A DNA stretch of 64,000 bases from Wolbachia endosymbiont (group B) of Eucosma cana (GTDB lineage: Bacteria > Pseudomonadota > Alphaproteobacteria > Rickettsiales > Anaplasmataceae): assembly GCF_947250645.1 (NCBI RefSeq), contig NZ_OX366334.1:868001-932000 (forward strand), written 5' to 3'. Made by a program: the position numbers and the translations under genes. The first letter of the stretch is position 1; every line of letters begins with the position of its first letter. The notes under the pieces were generated by a model. It did no database searches. It was not told where the DNA came from and worked only from the letters and a program-made list of their open reading frames with translations. Of this stretch, positions 25,691 to 34,889 are shown piece by piece.

Positions 25691-26593
25691 TCATACAGTA
25701 TATTCATGATTTCCAAAATGTTTTTCCGCATTAGAAGCAGGAAACAACCCACCAGGTATGGTTTCATCATAAGAAGGAGCACTTGGAACAGTATTAGGAT
25801 CTTGAGGAGAGTAAGCAGGCGGTGGTTCACGATACGAAGGATCTCTATGATAATTACCTGCCGCTTCTTCAGCTTTCTTAATATTTTCTGACTCTTTCTC
25901 ATGTTTCATATGAAAAGCCACACCACCAGCAAGACACACAAGAGAATTAATGCCAAGAATGACTAAACCCCAAACTGGTAAGACTGGGTTAATAGCGCAA
26001 CCTATCAAAGCTGCTAAAGAAATTGCACCAACTGCAAATTCTATATTTCTGAACATTTTAAGCTTATTATCCAGGTAATCTACCTTTTCTGATTTTCTAG
26101 CCGTTTTTTCGCTGCTGTTGTACCAAACACACATTAAAGCATGGAAAGCAACACACGCAACTACAGCTACTATCCCTAAAGCTAATAATTTCCTGTTGTC
26201 TTCTGCGTCTTTTTTCTTATCTTCTCTGCTTGGCTGGTTACTGCTACCGGAACCAAGGTTATTTATTACTGTAGTATGACCAGTATTACCACTAAACAGG
26301 CTACGAAGTAGAAAATAATCCCAAAAATCTAAACCTCTATTATTGTGTACATGTACGTGTGTAACCTGAGGGCTTGTAGGTTGTTGCCTACTATCACGTC
26401 GATCACTTCCTATATTGTGTTCATTAGTTGGGTTATAGCGCCTAAATTCCTTATACGCATTTTCAAAATTTTTATCACTCCAGTTCTCAATATTTTGCAT
26501 ACCACGAGAACGTAAAAATTCTTGAACATTCTTATCACTGCCATTTTCTTTTATATAGGCAAGTGCATACCTTCTTAAAACACCATTATTCAT
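25691..26593 (-). CDS. Three-helix membrane protein with C-terminal PPxY and PSAP late motifs
   Basis: A 300-aa protein, not a recognised family. Residues 1-55 form a charged helical domain (NVQEFLRSRGMQNIENWSD). A polar linker contains THVHVHNN. Hydrophobic helices lie at about 136-158, 185-203 and 205-227. The C-terminal tail (about 230-300) is proline-rich and carries PPAY (258-261) and PSAP (270-273) ten residues apart, separated by SPQDPNTV. In eukaryotic viruses PPxY binds WW domains of Nedd4-type ubiquitin ligases and P(S/T)AP binds TSG101 of ESCRT-I. Both in one exposed tail suggest a host-directed role; this is inference. Start ATG has GGGG five to six bases upstream and a near-consensus promoter. 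Confidence 0.7.
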   Translation of the reverse strand: MNNGVLRRYALAYIKENGSDKNVQEFLRSRGMQNIENWSDKNFENAYKEFRRYNPTNEHNIGSDRRDSRQQPTSPQVTHVHVHNNRGLDFWDYFLLRSLFSGNTGHTTVINNLGSGSSNQPSREDKKKDAEDNRKLLALGIVAVVACVAFHALMCVWYNSSEKTARKSEKVDYLDNKLKMFRNIEFAVGAISLAALIGCAINPVLPVWGLVILGINSLVCLAGGVAFHMKHEKESENIKKAEEAAGNYHRDPSYREPPPAYSPQDPNTVPSAPSYDETIPGGLFPASNAEKHFGNHEYTV

Positions 26594-26643
26594 AAAAATT
26601 CCCCTAAAATTAAGATTAAATTAATAAACAGTTATTACTATAA

Positions 26644-26671
26644 ATTATATAGAATAATGTCTTCTTGTCAA
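26644..26671 (-). promoter_or_regulatory. Near-consensus promoter of the late-motif protein gene
   Basis: Minus strand: TTGACA (26666-26671), 16-base spacer, TATAAT (26644-26649), about 50 bases before the ATG. Both boxes match the sigma-70 consensus exactly, unusual among the genes here. Confidence 0.7.
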
Positions 26672-26676
26672 GTTAG

Positions 26677-28080
26677 TCATAAACCAACCAATATTCTATC
26701 TACCAATTCTTTTACTGTCGGTATGCAACCATTTTTATAAAATGGGTCTTGCTTAAATTTGTACACATTGTGCCCAGAAAACATGAGTTCATTTTCAACA
26801 TTGCCGTCATGTACAATGTTTTGCAGTGTCTTTTGTATACAGAAACTCCGTGGATCTGGCTTTCGCCCTGTTGAATGGTCACCATGATCTTTCCAATTGC
26901 TAAACAGACAATGGCTCAAACATCCCATGCAATTAATTTGATCTTGTCTTATTTCCGCAAATTTGCCTGGCGTCACAAAAATAACAGTTGTATCTGGAGT
27001 TTTCATTACCTCTGTATACCCTGCTTTAATCCATGCATTTGCTAGCTCTTTGTCTTTTGCAGTGAGGTAAATCTTTCTACCTCTGCTACCCATTGCAAAT
27101 TCATTATTAAACTCTCCACTCACACTTTCTGAAAATTTCATTTGACGTGAATTTCGTTCCTGTAGCTCATATATGAAGCTATTTCTTACTGCAGATGAGT
27201 AAAATCCTGTTGGACTAAATTTGTTTAAAAATACATCACCTTCTTCTAAAGTAAGTAACTTCTTTTTCCATTCTGTAGAAATCGGACTTTCTTTTGTTAA
27301 AAGTGGACGAGTGCCAAACTGAAAAGCTATTGGTCCGATTTGTAAATTGTCAAACCAATGTTCCCAATCCTTCAAATTCCACACTCCCCCCGCCATAACA
27401 ATTGGCGTTTCAGAAAGACCGACCTCATTCATGAAAGATCTAAGCTCTGCAACTCTTTCAAATGGAGCCTGCGGTAATTCTGGGTCTTCACTATTACTGA
27501 GTCCATTGTGACCACCAGCAAGCCACGGATCCTCATATACTACTCCACCAAGTAAAAAAGAAGATATTTTTTGGTAAGCACGTTTCCACAACGCTTTAAA
27601 AGCGCGCGCCGATGAGATAATAGGGTAGTAATAAACTTGATATTTAGCTGCAATTTCTCCAAGCCTGTAAGGCATACCAGCACCGCAAGTGATGCCATGA
27701 ACTAAGCCTTTTGCTTTTTCTAATATGCCATGAAGGACTTGTTCTGCTGCTCCCATTTCCCAAAGCACATTCATATGTATTCTTCCACGGCCCTTTGATA
27801 TTTCATTCGCTATTTTTGCTTGACTAACTCCAGCCTCAATACTATACTTAATTAATTCCTCATGCTTTTCATTTCTTGTTTTACCTCTATAAATCAGCGG
27901 CACCAACTCACCATTGTCATCAATAAGTTTAGCATTTGCACCAGAAAACGTACCAACAGCATCTGCTGCAGCAAATGCCCCACTTGATCTTCCATCACTG
28001 ATTGCAATGCCTTTACCGCCCTCGACGATTGGCCAGACTTTTTTCCCTGAAATCACTATCTTTTTTATCTTATCTTTCAA
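26677..28080 (-). CDS. Nitronate monooxygenase / 2-nitropropane dioxygenase family flavoprotein
   Basis: A 467-aa FMN-dependent TIM-barrel oxidoreductase. The fold is indicated by GAGMPYRLGEIAAKY, IISSARAFKALWKRAY, GGVVYEDPWLAGGHNGLSN (the GGHxG segment typical of the family) and MAGGVWNLKDWEHWFD, IAFQFGTRPLLT (phosphate-binding region). The C-terminal part has CMGCLSHCLFSNW, a cysteine cluster not usual for classical nitronate monooxygenases, which may bind metal. The physiological substrate is unknown; detoxification of nitronates is the known activity of relatives. It may equally be a divergent flavin reductase. Monocistronic by position. Confidence 0.8.
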   Translation of the reverse strand: MKDKIKKIVISGKKVWPIVEGGKGIAISDGRSSGAFAAADAVGTFSGANAKLIDDNGELVPLIYRGKTRNEKHEELIKYSIEAGVSQAKIANEISKGRGRIHMNVLWEMGAAEQVLHGILEKAKGLVHGITCGAGMPYRLGEIAAKYQVYYYPIISSARAFKALWKRAYQKISSFLLGGVVYEDPWLAGGHNGLSNSEDPELPQAPFERVAELRSFMNEVGLSETPIVMAGGVWNLKDWEHWFDNLQIGPIAFQFGTRPLLTKESPISTEWKKKLLTLEEGDVFLNKFSPTGFYSSAVRNSFIYELQERNSRQMKFSESVSGEFNNEFAMGSRGRKIYLTAKDKELANAWIKAGYTEVMKTPDTTVIFVTPGKFAEIRQDQINCMGCLSHCLFSNWKDHGDHSTGRKPDPRSFCIQKTLQNIVHDGNVENELMFSGHNVYKFKQDPFYKNGCIPTVKELVDRILVGL

Positions 28081-28215
28081 AATTTCCTCTTAATCTTTCA
28101 CTCTATTTTACTGAATTACTAAAAAAATAATAGCTTTTCTTTTTTATACCTATGCATTCAGTTTTAAATAGGCATAGGAGATGCTATAAATATAGTTTTA
28201 TAAGAAATTTGCTAT

Positions 28216-28794
28216 ATGATCATAGGTTTAACAGGTGGGATTGCAGTTGGAAAGAGCTTTGTAGCCAATTGCTTTAAAGAATTTGGTGCCGCTTTGTTTG
28301 ATGCCGACTCTGTCGTGCACCAGCTTTATAAAGTAAACAAAAACATAATAAGTTACGCAGAAGAAAAATTTCCTGGGGTGATAGTAAATGGTGAAATAGA
28401 CAGAGCAGTATTGTCTAAATATTTTTTGGCCTACGATGAAAATTGGAAGCAATTTCAATCTTTAGTGCATTCTGCTGTGCAGAGTGAATTAGCAATTTTT
28501 ATTGCTCAGGAGAAAGAAAACGACAGAAAACTCCTAGTCCTAGACATTCCACTCCTACTGGAAACGAGATTCCGTTTATATTGCGATTTTATTGTTTTTA
28601 TCCATGCAGATAGCACTGTACAAGCTCAAAGGCTTAGTGAGCGTAATATGGATAAAAAAAAGCTGGATCTAATGTCTAGTATTCAGCTACCTATTGAAGA
28701 AAAAAAGCAAATGAGCGACTTTATCATCGATACCAGTGCAAATGTTCTTTCTCAAGTGAAAGATATAATAAACTCGTTAGACCTTAACACGTGA
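28216..28794 (+). CDS. coaE: Dephospho-CoA kinase
   Basis: Last step of CoA synthesis: ATP-dependent 3'-phosphorylation of dephospho-CoA. The P-loop GLTGGIAVGKS is at residues 4-14; FDADSVVHQLY (28-38) is the substrate region; LLVLDIPLLLETR is the LID/CoA-binding motif. 192 aa is normal. Its 3' end overlaps that of rnd on the opposite strand by 11 bases. Confidence 0.93.
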   Translation: MIIGLTGGIAVGKSFVANCFKEFGAALFDADSVVHQLYKVNKNIISYAEEKFPGVIVNGEIDRAVLSKYFLAYDENWKQFQSLVHSAVQSELAIFIAQEKENDRKLLVLDIPLLLETRFRLYCDFIVFIHADSTVQAQRLSERNMDKKKLDLMSSIQLPIEEKKQMSDFIIDTSANVLSQVKDIINSLDLNT

Positions 28795-29968
28795 TACGGT
28801 TATTCTCCACAAGATTACTCCGAATCTTAGCTATACTATCAGCAGATTTTACCATTAAAATTTCAAACCTTGAGCCTGCATTCAAAAACGATTCTACTGA
28901 TCTGCCGAAAAAATCATATCTCCATCCCTTGAATAGTTTATCTATCTGCCCAGATATTGAACCAGCTAACTCATCTTTTGATGAAACTAACTTTCTTGAT
29001 ATGTTATTTTCCTTACATTTGCTCTCTAAAATAATCGAGAGTATATCAAATACAGATTTATCATAATTATCTGACAGAGTATAATTTTGCTGCACAAACT
29101 CCTTCTCATTCTCATTGAAAATATTCATAAATTCTAATAAATCTTCCTCTTTTATATTTTTTGTGTTCCTCTCAAGATCATCTAAAACCTCGTCAATACG
29201 CTCCACATTTTTTTCAATAAGACCAATTATTACAGCATTATTAATTACTTTATTACGATTGATGTTATAGCGTTGTGCTAAAGTCTCTTGCCACTCACTC
29301 ACTGCTTTAACAACTAACATTAGCCTCGGATTTGCTTCATAGTTAAATTTAATCCTCCTCCATGCATCTTTTGGACTATGCAAATACTTATTTATATCAA
29401 CCAATAATTCCATCTCTTCTTGAAACCAACTCATCCTATTACTTTCTTCAAGTTTATTGCACAATATTTGGTATAGATCATATAGATATACCACGTCGTT
29501 TATTGCATAGTCTAGTTGATCCTCAGACAATGGACGCCTTAACCAGTCTGAATTTTTAGCTTTAATTTTATCCAGTGCTATTCCTTGATATTGCTCTACT
29601 ACTTTTGAATAACCAATAAAGTCATGATAATAATGGCAAAACATAGCAGCAACTTGGGTATCAAAAATAGGAGTGGGAACACATTTAAACATAGTGAGTA
29701 AGGATTCTATATCCTGCCGGCAGCTATGAAACACTTTGATTATTCCCTGATTTAGCATCATTTTCTTAATGAATGATAAATCAATTTCTGGCACTAATGC
29801 ATCTACAATAAAACTCTTCTCTCCGTAAGAAATTTGAATTAACGATAATTTTGGGTAGTAGGTTAAATTATTTCTAATGAACTCCGTGTCAATTGCTATA
29901 AATTTTGGATCTTTTGCCATCAATTCTTCACATGCATTCTCCAGCTCCGATGTCGTACTAATTAGCAT
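28784..29968 (-). CDS. rnd: Ribonuclease D
   Basis: 3'-5' exoribonuclease trimming tRNA and other stable RNA 3' ends. The DEDDy exonuclease sites are visible: IAIDTEF (Asp27, Glu29), VFHSCRQDIESL (Asp) and YAINDVVYLYDLY (Tyr/Asp). An HRDC-like helical domain follows (PRLMLVVKAVSEWQETLAQ). 394 aa matches the family. Converges on coaE with an 11-base overlap. Confidence 0.93.
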   Translation of the reverse strand: MLISTTSELENACEELMAKDPKFIAIDTEFIRNNLTYYPKLSLIQISYGEKSFIVDALVPEIDLSFIKKMMLNQGIIKVFHSCRQDIESLLTMFKCVPTPIFDTQVAAMFCHYYHDFIGYSKVVEQYQGIALDKIKAKNSDWLRRPLSEDQLDYAINDVVYLYDLYQILCNKLEESNRMSWFQEEMELLVDINKYLHSPKDAWRRIKFNYEANPRLMLVVKAVSEWQETLAQRYNINRNKVINNAVIIGLIEKNVERIDEVLDDLERNTKNIKEEDLLEFMNIFNENEKEFVQQNYTLSDNYDKSVFDILSIILESKCKENNISRKLVSSKDELAGSISGQIDKLFKGWRYDFFGRSVESFLNAGSRFEILMVKSADSIAKIRSNLVENNRITC

Positions 29969-30052
29969 ATATTTTTTATTCAGTGGCTATATTTTACCAC
30001 TTATATTGAATATTTACAATTGATTGAAATTGAGAACGCAACTGTATGATAA

Positions 30053-31372
30053 CTAATTCTTCTGTAAATATACAGTTTTGCCAGACACAACGGTACGTAT
30101 TACGCGCCCTTTCACTTTGCGTCCATCGAAAGGGGAATTTTTTGATTTACTAGCAAAGTTGTCAACTTTAATTTTCCATTCATGATCCAAATCAACTAAA
30201 ATTAAGTCCGCTGCAAGGTTTTTCTGTATGCGGCCACGTGGCACATGTATGATATCTGCAGGCTTATATGTCAATTTTGCAAGCACATCAAGTAGACCCA
30301 TTTGTCCACTGTGATATAGTTCAAGTGAAATGGGCAGCATTGTTTCAAGGCCAACAATACCAAATGCAGCATTTTCAAGTGGCAAATCTTTAGAACTAAG
30401 ATCATGCGGAGCATGATCGGTTGCAATACAATCAATCACACCTGTCTTTAAACCTTCAATCATAGCTAAACGATCTTCCTCTGTACGAAGTGGCGGATTC
30501 ATTTTTGCGATTGCTCCATGTTGCTTTACTATATCTTCAGTTAAAGTAAAGTGATGAGGAGTTACTTCGCATGTAACATTTAACCCTAAATCTTTTGCAC
30601 GCTTAATAGCATCAAGTGAATCTTTTGAAGAAACATGTAAAATATGATAGTGTACATTTTCTATGTCCTTCATTAGCAGTATATCACGAGTTACCATAAC
30701 CGACTCTGACGCACTCAAGATTCCCTTTATTCCCAATTCTTCAGAAATTTTACCTGCATTGATTGCGCCACCAGCAGATAGATTTAAATCCTCTGCGTGT
30801 TGAGCAATAGGAACACCAAGCATACTTGAATAAAGCAGTGCCTGTCTCATAATCATTGGATTCATAACTGGCATACCATCATCGGTGAAACCAACTGCAC
30901 CTGCTTCCTTTAAGAGTGCCATTTCAGTTAATTTTTCTTCCGAAGTGGTGATTTTAGCGTAAAATTCCACATTCACATGCGAAGTTTCAAATGCTCTATA
31001 TTTCAAATACTGAGCCAAGACAACACTATCAATCGCTGGAACAGTGTTTGGCTGACAAACTACAGTTGTAACGCCTCCTGCAGCTGCAGATTTACTACCC
31101 GTATGTATATTTTCTTTATGCTCTTGACCTGGTTCACGAAAATGCACGTGAATATCAATAAGGCCTGGCATTAGAACAAGCCCTTTACAGTCTATTGTTT
31201 CATCAACCCCACTTGTTGAAAATAACGATTCGCCAAAATCAACAATTTTATCCCCTTCAGTTAACAATGAACCTTTTATATCAAGTTTAGTTTCCGGGTC
31301 AATAATACGAGCATTGGTATACGCAATTTTATAGCCTTCCTTTTGGCCTGTCTGCAATAAACTCCAAATCAT
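30053..31372 (-). CDS. pyrC: Dihydroorotase
   Basis: Zinc amidohydrolase of de novo pyrimidine synthesis, cyclising carbamoyl aspartate. Metal-binding DIHVHFREPGQ (His75, His77) is present, with later metal/active-site segments HAEDLNLS, YHILHVSS and IATDHAPH. 439 aa, type I (PyrC of the long class). The first ~15 residues (MIWSLLQTGQKEGYK) look like an extension; a later start is possible. Wolbachia keeps complete pyrimidine synthesis. Confidence 0.92.
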   Translation of the reverse strand: MIWSLLQTGQKEGYKIAYTNARIIDPETKLDIKGSLLTEGDKIVDFGESLFSTSGVDETIDCKGLVLMPGLIDIHVHFREPGQEHKENIHTGSKSAAAGGVTTVVCQPNTVPAIDSVVLAQYLKYRAFETSHVNVEFYAKITTSEEKLTEMALLKEAGAVGFTDDGMPVMNPMIMRQALLYSSMLGVPIAQHAEDLNLSAGGAINAGKISEELGIKGILSASESVMVTRDILLMKDIENVHYHILHVSSKDSLDAIKRAKDLGLNVTCEVTPHHFTLTEDIVKQHGAIAKMNPPLRTEEDRLAMIEGLKTGVIDCIATDHAPHDLSSKDLPLENAAFGIVGLETMLPISLELYHSGQMGLLDVLAKLTYKPADIIHVPRGRIQKNLAADLILVDLDHEWKIKVDNFASKSKNSPFDGRKVKGRVIRTVVSGKTVYLQKN

Positions 31373-31486
31373 ATTTTAGTATCAATTATAAAGTATAATC
31401 TAAAGTTTTTTTAGTAAAACACAAACAAATTAAAGCGATGGCATAATAACTAGCAATAAAGAGTATTTAAATTACTAACTTAATAT

Positions 31487-33988
31487 CTAAGCAGCTATTC
31501 TATAACTATAATTTTCGATTTCTACATTGTTAAATGTGGTATTTGCCTTATAAGAACAGTAACACCCTACTGTAAGAAAAGCTAATGCAGCTACAGCAAG
31601 CGAAATACACATTGCTAAATGAAGAATTGTTAGACTTGTACCAACAGCAAGTGCTCCAGATAATACAAAAGAAACAGAAGCATAATTACCTTGCCTTTTA
31701 CTGTAAGTTCTTGCTTTCAAGAATTTTTCACTTAGCTCTTCATTCTTGCTTTCAAATTGCTTCTGTAGACTCTTCTCTAGTACTTCACTTTTGTTTTCAA
31801 TTTCTTGCAGCTTTGTCTTTAAGTCGTTATTTTCATTTTCGCGTTGCATTATTTGATCAGCGAACGATTGTCTTGCATCATTCAGCTGCCCTTCCAACTG
31901 ATCATTTTGTGTAGTCAATTGAGCTACCCGACCATTTAGCGTATCAGCAACCTGTGTTAATCGGGTTACTTCATCAGTTTTATCAATTAGACCTTGCTTT
32001 GCATCATCCAGCCGCCCTTCCAATTGATTGTTTTGTATAGTCATTTGATCTACTTGATCTTTTAGCCTTCCAATCTCTTTTTTCTTCTTTTCAAGCTGAG
32101 CTCTTGCTTCATTAGATTCTTTGCTAAGTTGCATGACTTTACTAGTTTCTTCAGCTAATTTTTGCTTTGATGCTACAAGTTGAACTTCTGTTTGCTCACA
32201 TTTCCTTTCAAGCTCCCTTGCTTGACTAGACAAATTACTATTTTCCTGTTCAAGTTGAGCTTTTACTTCCCTTAGCCCTCCCTCACTCTCTCTGAATTGA
32301 GCTCTAGCATCCTTTAGCTCTTTTTCTGCACATTCTACCTTTTCTTCTAGCTTAGTTTTTGCTTTCTCAAGCTTCTTCAGTTGATTAGTCAGATTACTAT
32401 TCTTTCTTTCTAATCCAGTATTTGTTTCTTCAAGTTTTTCTACAGTACCGTTAAGCCTAGTTACTTTGCTAATTTGCTCATCCAACTCTGCTTTGTTTTC
32501 TGCAAGCTGATCTTTTGTCCCTTTAAATTCTGCAGTAAGTTTATCTACTTGATCATTGAGTTGATTAGTCTTCTGTTGTTCTTGTGTTAATTTTCCTTTT
32601 TCATCATCTAACTCTTTAGTTTTTCCAACCAAACTTTGTTGTATACTATTTAACCTTCCCTCTAGTTGAATTTTTTCATTAGTAAGCTGAGCTACTTTTT
32701 GTTTTCCTTGTCTAAATTCCTCTTCTAAATTTGGAGCACGTTGAATTGGTATCTCAGAAAGCTTAATGCCTTCATTTTCTTCTCTGACTTCTTCAAAGAA
32801 TTCCTTATCATCCACATCAACATATGACAAAACTGCATGGTAAAATAGGCCACAAATATAAGCAATATGACGATACTTAGATGCTTCGCTATCCGATTTA
32901 AATTTTTCCTGCTCTATTTTCTCAATAAGGTTATAATAGGTATCGATTTTATGATAGTGTAGTTCTAAATACTCCAGAGTTTTACCTGTTTCTAATTTTA
33001 ATGGTTTACCTACATGTTTATAGTGCATACCAGCATTACCATGTGGCAAACATGGTACCGGATCTGATTGACAAGCTACTCTAATAGTATTATGTCCAAG
33101 ACACTCATTGTAAACTTCAGCAGCACCATTGTAGAACACTCTTGGAGAGCCAAAAGTTGCAACATGAACATCTTCAGCACCTTCTGTTTTATTAAGACAT
33201 AAAGCAGTTATACTAGCAAGAGCACCTCCCATGCTATGGCCTGTAACATTGATTTTTAAATCTTTGATTGCTAATCCTTTATCATTAGCATGCCCTTGTA
33301 ATATTTTATGTACGCTGGGCCAAGAACGTTTGAATAGAGAGTAAAAACCAGAGTGAACATAATTATCTCCAGACAAAAATGGCAACTTAGTTAAAGAAGC
33401 ACGCAGATCTTCCTTCACATCATTTAAATCACGAGTGCCATGGTAAGCTATATCTACTTCGTTATCTTTAATAAAAATATAACCAGCATCTCGATTATAT
33501 GAATTTTTACCAGTTAAAGCATAGCCAACATCGTGTTGCTCTAATTTATAATCAACATCTGAGCAATATTTATCTTCAATAAGTTCATTATCGTAAAATC
33601 TTATAATCTGATAACCTTCTTCTTCAAACTTCCTTTTAGTTTTGTATTTACCTTTCTCTAATTTTCTATCCACATCACCATAGGAAATTTTGCTAAAGGT
33701 ACACATTTTCCATAATTTTTCTTCATCAAATTCTGCAATTTGCCCTTTTATCAGATCAGCAAGGTCAGAAGCATCCTTTAACTCAGCACCTTTAAAATCT
33801 TCTATCTTCTTCCATGCTTTAACTAGGTCAGAAGTTCCTAGCCCATTAAGGTCAAAACTTTGAGTTTCTAATTCGTTCTTAAATGGTTCTAGTGCCTCAA
33901 TTACGCATTCTTTTATTTCATTATCATCAATATGTACAATACTATCGCTAATAGAATCCATACTTTGATCATGAGTAATACTTGGCAT
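31487..33988 (-). CDS. Class 3 lipase with long coiled coil and C-terminal membrane hairpin
   Basis: An 833-aa three-part protein. Residues ~90-360 form a fungal-type (class 3) lipase: oxyanion segment YHGTRD (182-187), nucleophile elbow GHSMGG (Ser252), Asp309 (SDPVPCLP) and a His at 344 or 346 (LHYHKIDTYY). Residues ~420-760 are an almost uninterrupted coiled coil with quasi-repeats (LTTQNDQLEGQLNDAR). Two hydrophobic segments at about 783-821 end the protein. No classical signal peptide. The layout (enzyme, long stalk, membrane anchor) suggests tethering of a lipase to a membrane, perhaps as a type IV substrate; this is inference. A sigma-70-like promoter lies just upstream. Confidence 0.82.
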   Translation of the reverse strand: MPSITHDQSMDSISDSIVHIDDNEIKECVIEALEPFKNELETQSFDLNGLGTSDLVKAWKKIEDFKGAELKDASDLADLIKGQIAEFDEEKLWKMCTFSKISYGDVDRKLEKGKYKTKRKFEEEGYQIIRFYDNELIEDKYCSDVDYKLEQHDVGYALTGKNSYNRDAGYIFIKDNEVDIAYHGTRDLNDVKEDLRASLTKLPFLSGDNYVHSGFYSLFKRSWPSVHKILQGHANDKGLAIKDLKINVTGHSMGGALASITALCLNKTEGAEDVHVATFGSPRVFYNGAAEVYNECLGHNTIRVACQSDPVPCLPHGNAGMHYKHVGKPLKLETGKTLEYLELHYHKIDTYYNLIEKIEQEKFKSDSEASKYRHIAYICGLFYHAVLSYVDVDDKEFFEEVREENEGIKLSEIPIQRAPNLEEEFRQGKQKVAQLTNEKIQLEGRLNSIQQSLVGKTKELDDEKGKLTQEQQKTNQLNDQVDKLTAEFKGTKDQLAENKAELDEQISKVTRLNGTVEKLEETNTGLERKNSNLTNQLKKLEKAKTKLEEKVECAEKELKDARAQFRESEGGLREVKAQLEQENSNLSSQARELERKCEQTEVQLVASKQKLAEETSKVMQLSKESNEARAQLEKKKKEIGRLKDQVDQMTIQNNQLEGRLDDAKQGLIDKTDEVTRLTQVADTLNGRVAQLTTQNDQLEGQLNDARQSFADQIMQRENENNDLKTKLQEIENKSEVLEKSLQKQFESKNEELSEKFLKARTYSKRQGNYASVSFVLSGALAVGTSLTILHLAMCISLAVAALAFLTVGCYCSYKANTTFNNVEIENYSYRIAA

Positions 33989-34007
33989 ATTTTTTACCTA
34001 CTATTTT

Positions 34008-34036
34008 AGTATATCATTAATTAAGCATTTGATCAA
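34008..34036 (-). promoter_or_regulatory. Promoter of the lipase/coiled-coil gene
   Basis: Minus strand: TTGATC (34031-34036), 17-base spacer, TATACT (34008-34013), about 20 bases before the ATG at 33988. Confidence 0.5.
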
Positions 34037-34079
34037 ATTTATCAATAAAACTATTAAAATTTTCTTATTTTAAACGAAT

Positions 34080-34682
34080 TTAGTTCATTTTATCACACTT
34101 AAGACTTTTGTTTGTGACAACTGCTGTATTTGCAATCTTATCGTGCCAAGTTTGGCAGCGTTTATCGAAACTTGCCCATATGAAACCCAAGAATAATGGT
34201 GCAGTTGACAATATGAAGGAAAAAAACCTCTTTGTTGCTTGTTTCAGAGTCAATTTTTCAAAAGTTTGTGCATTCACAACTCTAAGTCCAAGTAAGAATT
34301 TTCCAGGTGTAGCGCCAAATCTTATCCACATATATGCTACATAACTAAAAAGCATAATAAATTGAACTATCTGATTTAGAACTAGTAACTTTATTAGTTT
34401 ACTCTGCATTGCTGTTTCCTCTGCAGATAGTGGCACCTGCATTTGATATTTTGCAGCAATTTGGCCTAATATTTTACTGCTCTCCGAGCTCATAAAGAGT
34501 TGATTTAAGGCCTGACCGCAAAACTGTAAAAATAAAACGATGATGATTAAATCAAGCAGCACTGACAAATAGCGTCTAAGTCCCGTTACGTAACATATTC
34601 CATTTTCATTTTTCTTTATCCTTTGAATAGCATTTATAGAAGAAAGAATGGCAAATGAACGATTAAAAAACTTGTGTAACAT
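34080..34682 (-). CDS. RDD family membrane protein
   Basis: A 200-aa inner-membrane protein with the RDD domain: RRYLSVLLDLIIIVLFLQF (Arg-Asp pattern at the first helix), a second helix (LLVLNQIVQFIMLFSYVAYM), GATPGKFLLGLRVVNAQTFE and the final helix before DKRCQTWHDKIANTAVV. RDD proteins are associated with ion or small-solute transport, but their function is generally uncertain. The open frame extends to 34745 inside the tRNA gene; the ATG at 34682, 22 bases beyond the tRNA, is the sensible start. Confidence 0.82.
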   Translation of the reverse strand: MLHKFFNRSFAILSSINAIQRIKKNENGICYVTGLRRYLSVLLDLIIIVLFLQFCGQALNQLFMSSESSKILGQIAAKYQMQVPLSAEETAMQSKLIKLLVLNQIVQFIMLFSYVAYMWIRFGATPGKFLLGLRVVNAQTFEKLTLKQATKRFFSFILSTAPLFLGFIWASFDKRCQTWHDKIANTAVVTNKSLKCDKMN

Positions 34683-34704
34683 AAAGCACTTTCCAATGTT
34701 TGAG

Positions 34705-34787
34705 TGCCCCTGGCCGGACTTGAACCAGCATGCTCTTGCAAGCAACAGATTTTGAGTCTGCCGTGTCTACCATTCCACCACAGGGGC
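34705..34787 (-). tRNA. tRNA-Leu (anticodon CAA)
   Basis: On the minus strand GCCCCTG pairs with CAGGGGC for the 7-bp acceptor, followed by discriminator A. D arm GTGGTGGAATGGTAGACAC, anticodon stem/loop GCAGA-CTCAAAA-TCTGT (anticodon CAA), a short variable arm and T arm GGTTCAAGTCC are all present. 83 nt, no encoded CCA. Reads UUG codons. The RDD gene follows on the same strand. Confidence 0.93.
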
Positions 34788-34889
34788 CTATTTTAATGCT
34801 ATAAGCAACACAGGATTAGTCAAATTTTTTCTCTTTTAAGTCGAGATTGAATATTCTACAATAATCAATCATTACTCTAAAAACTTAAA

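Noticed and set aside
34683..34745. Upstream start for the RDD protein
   Set aside because: It would lie within the tRNA-Leu gene; the ATG at 34682 is just outside it.
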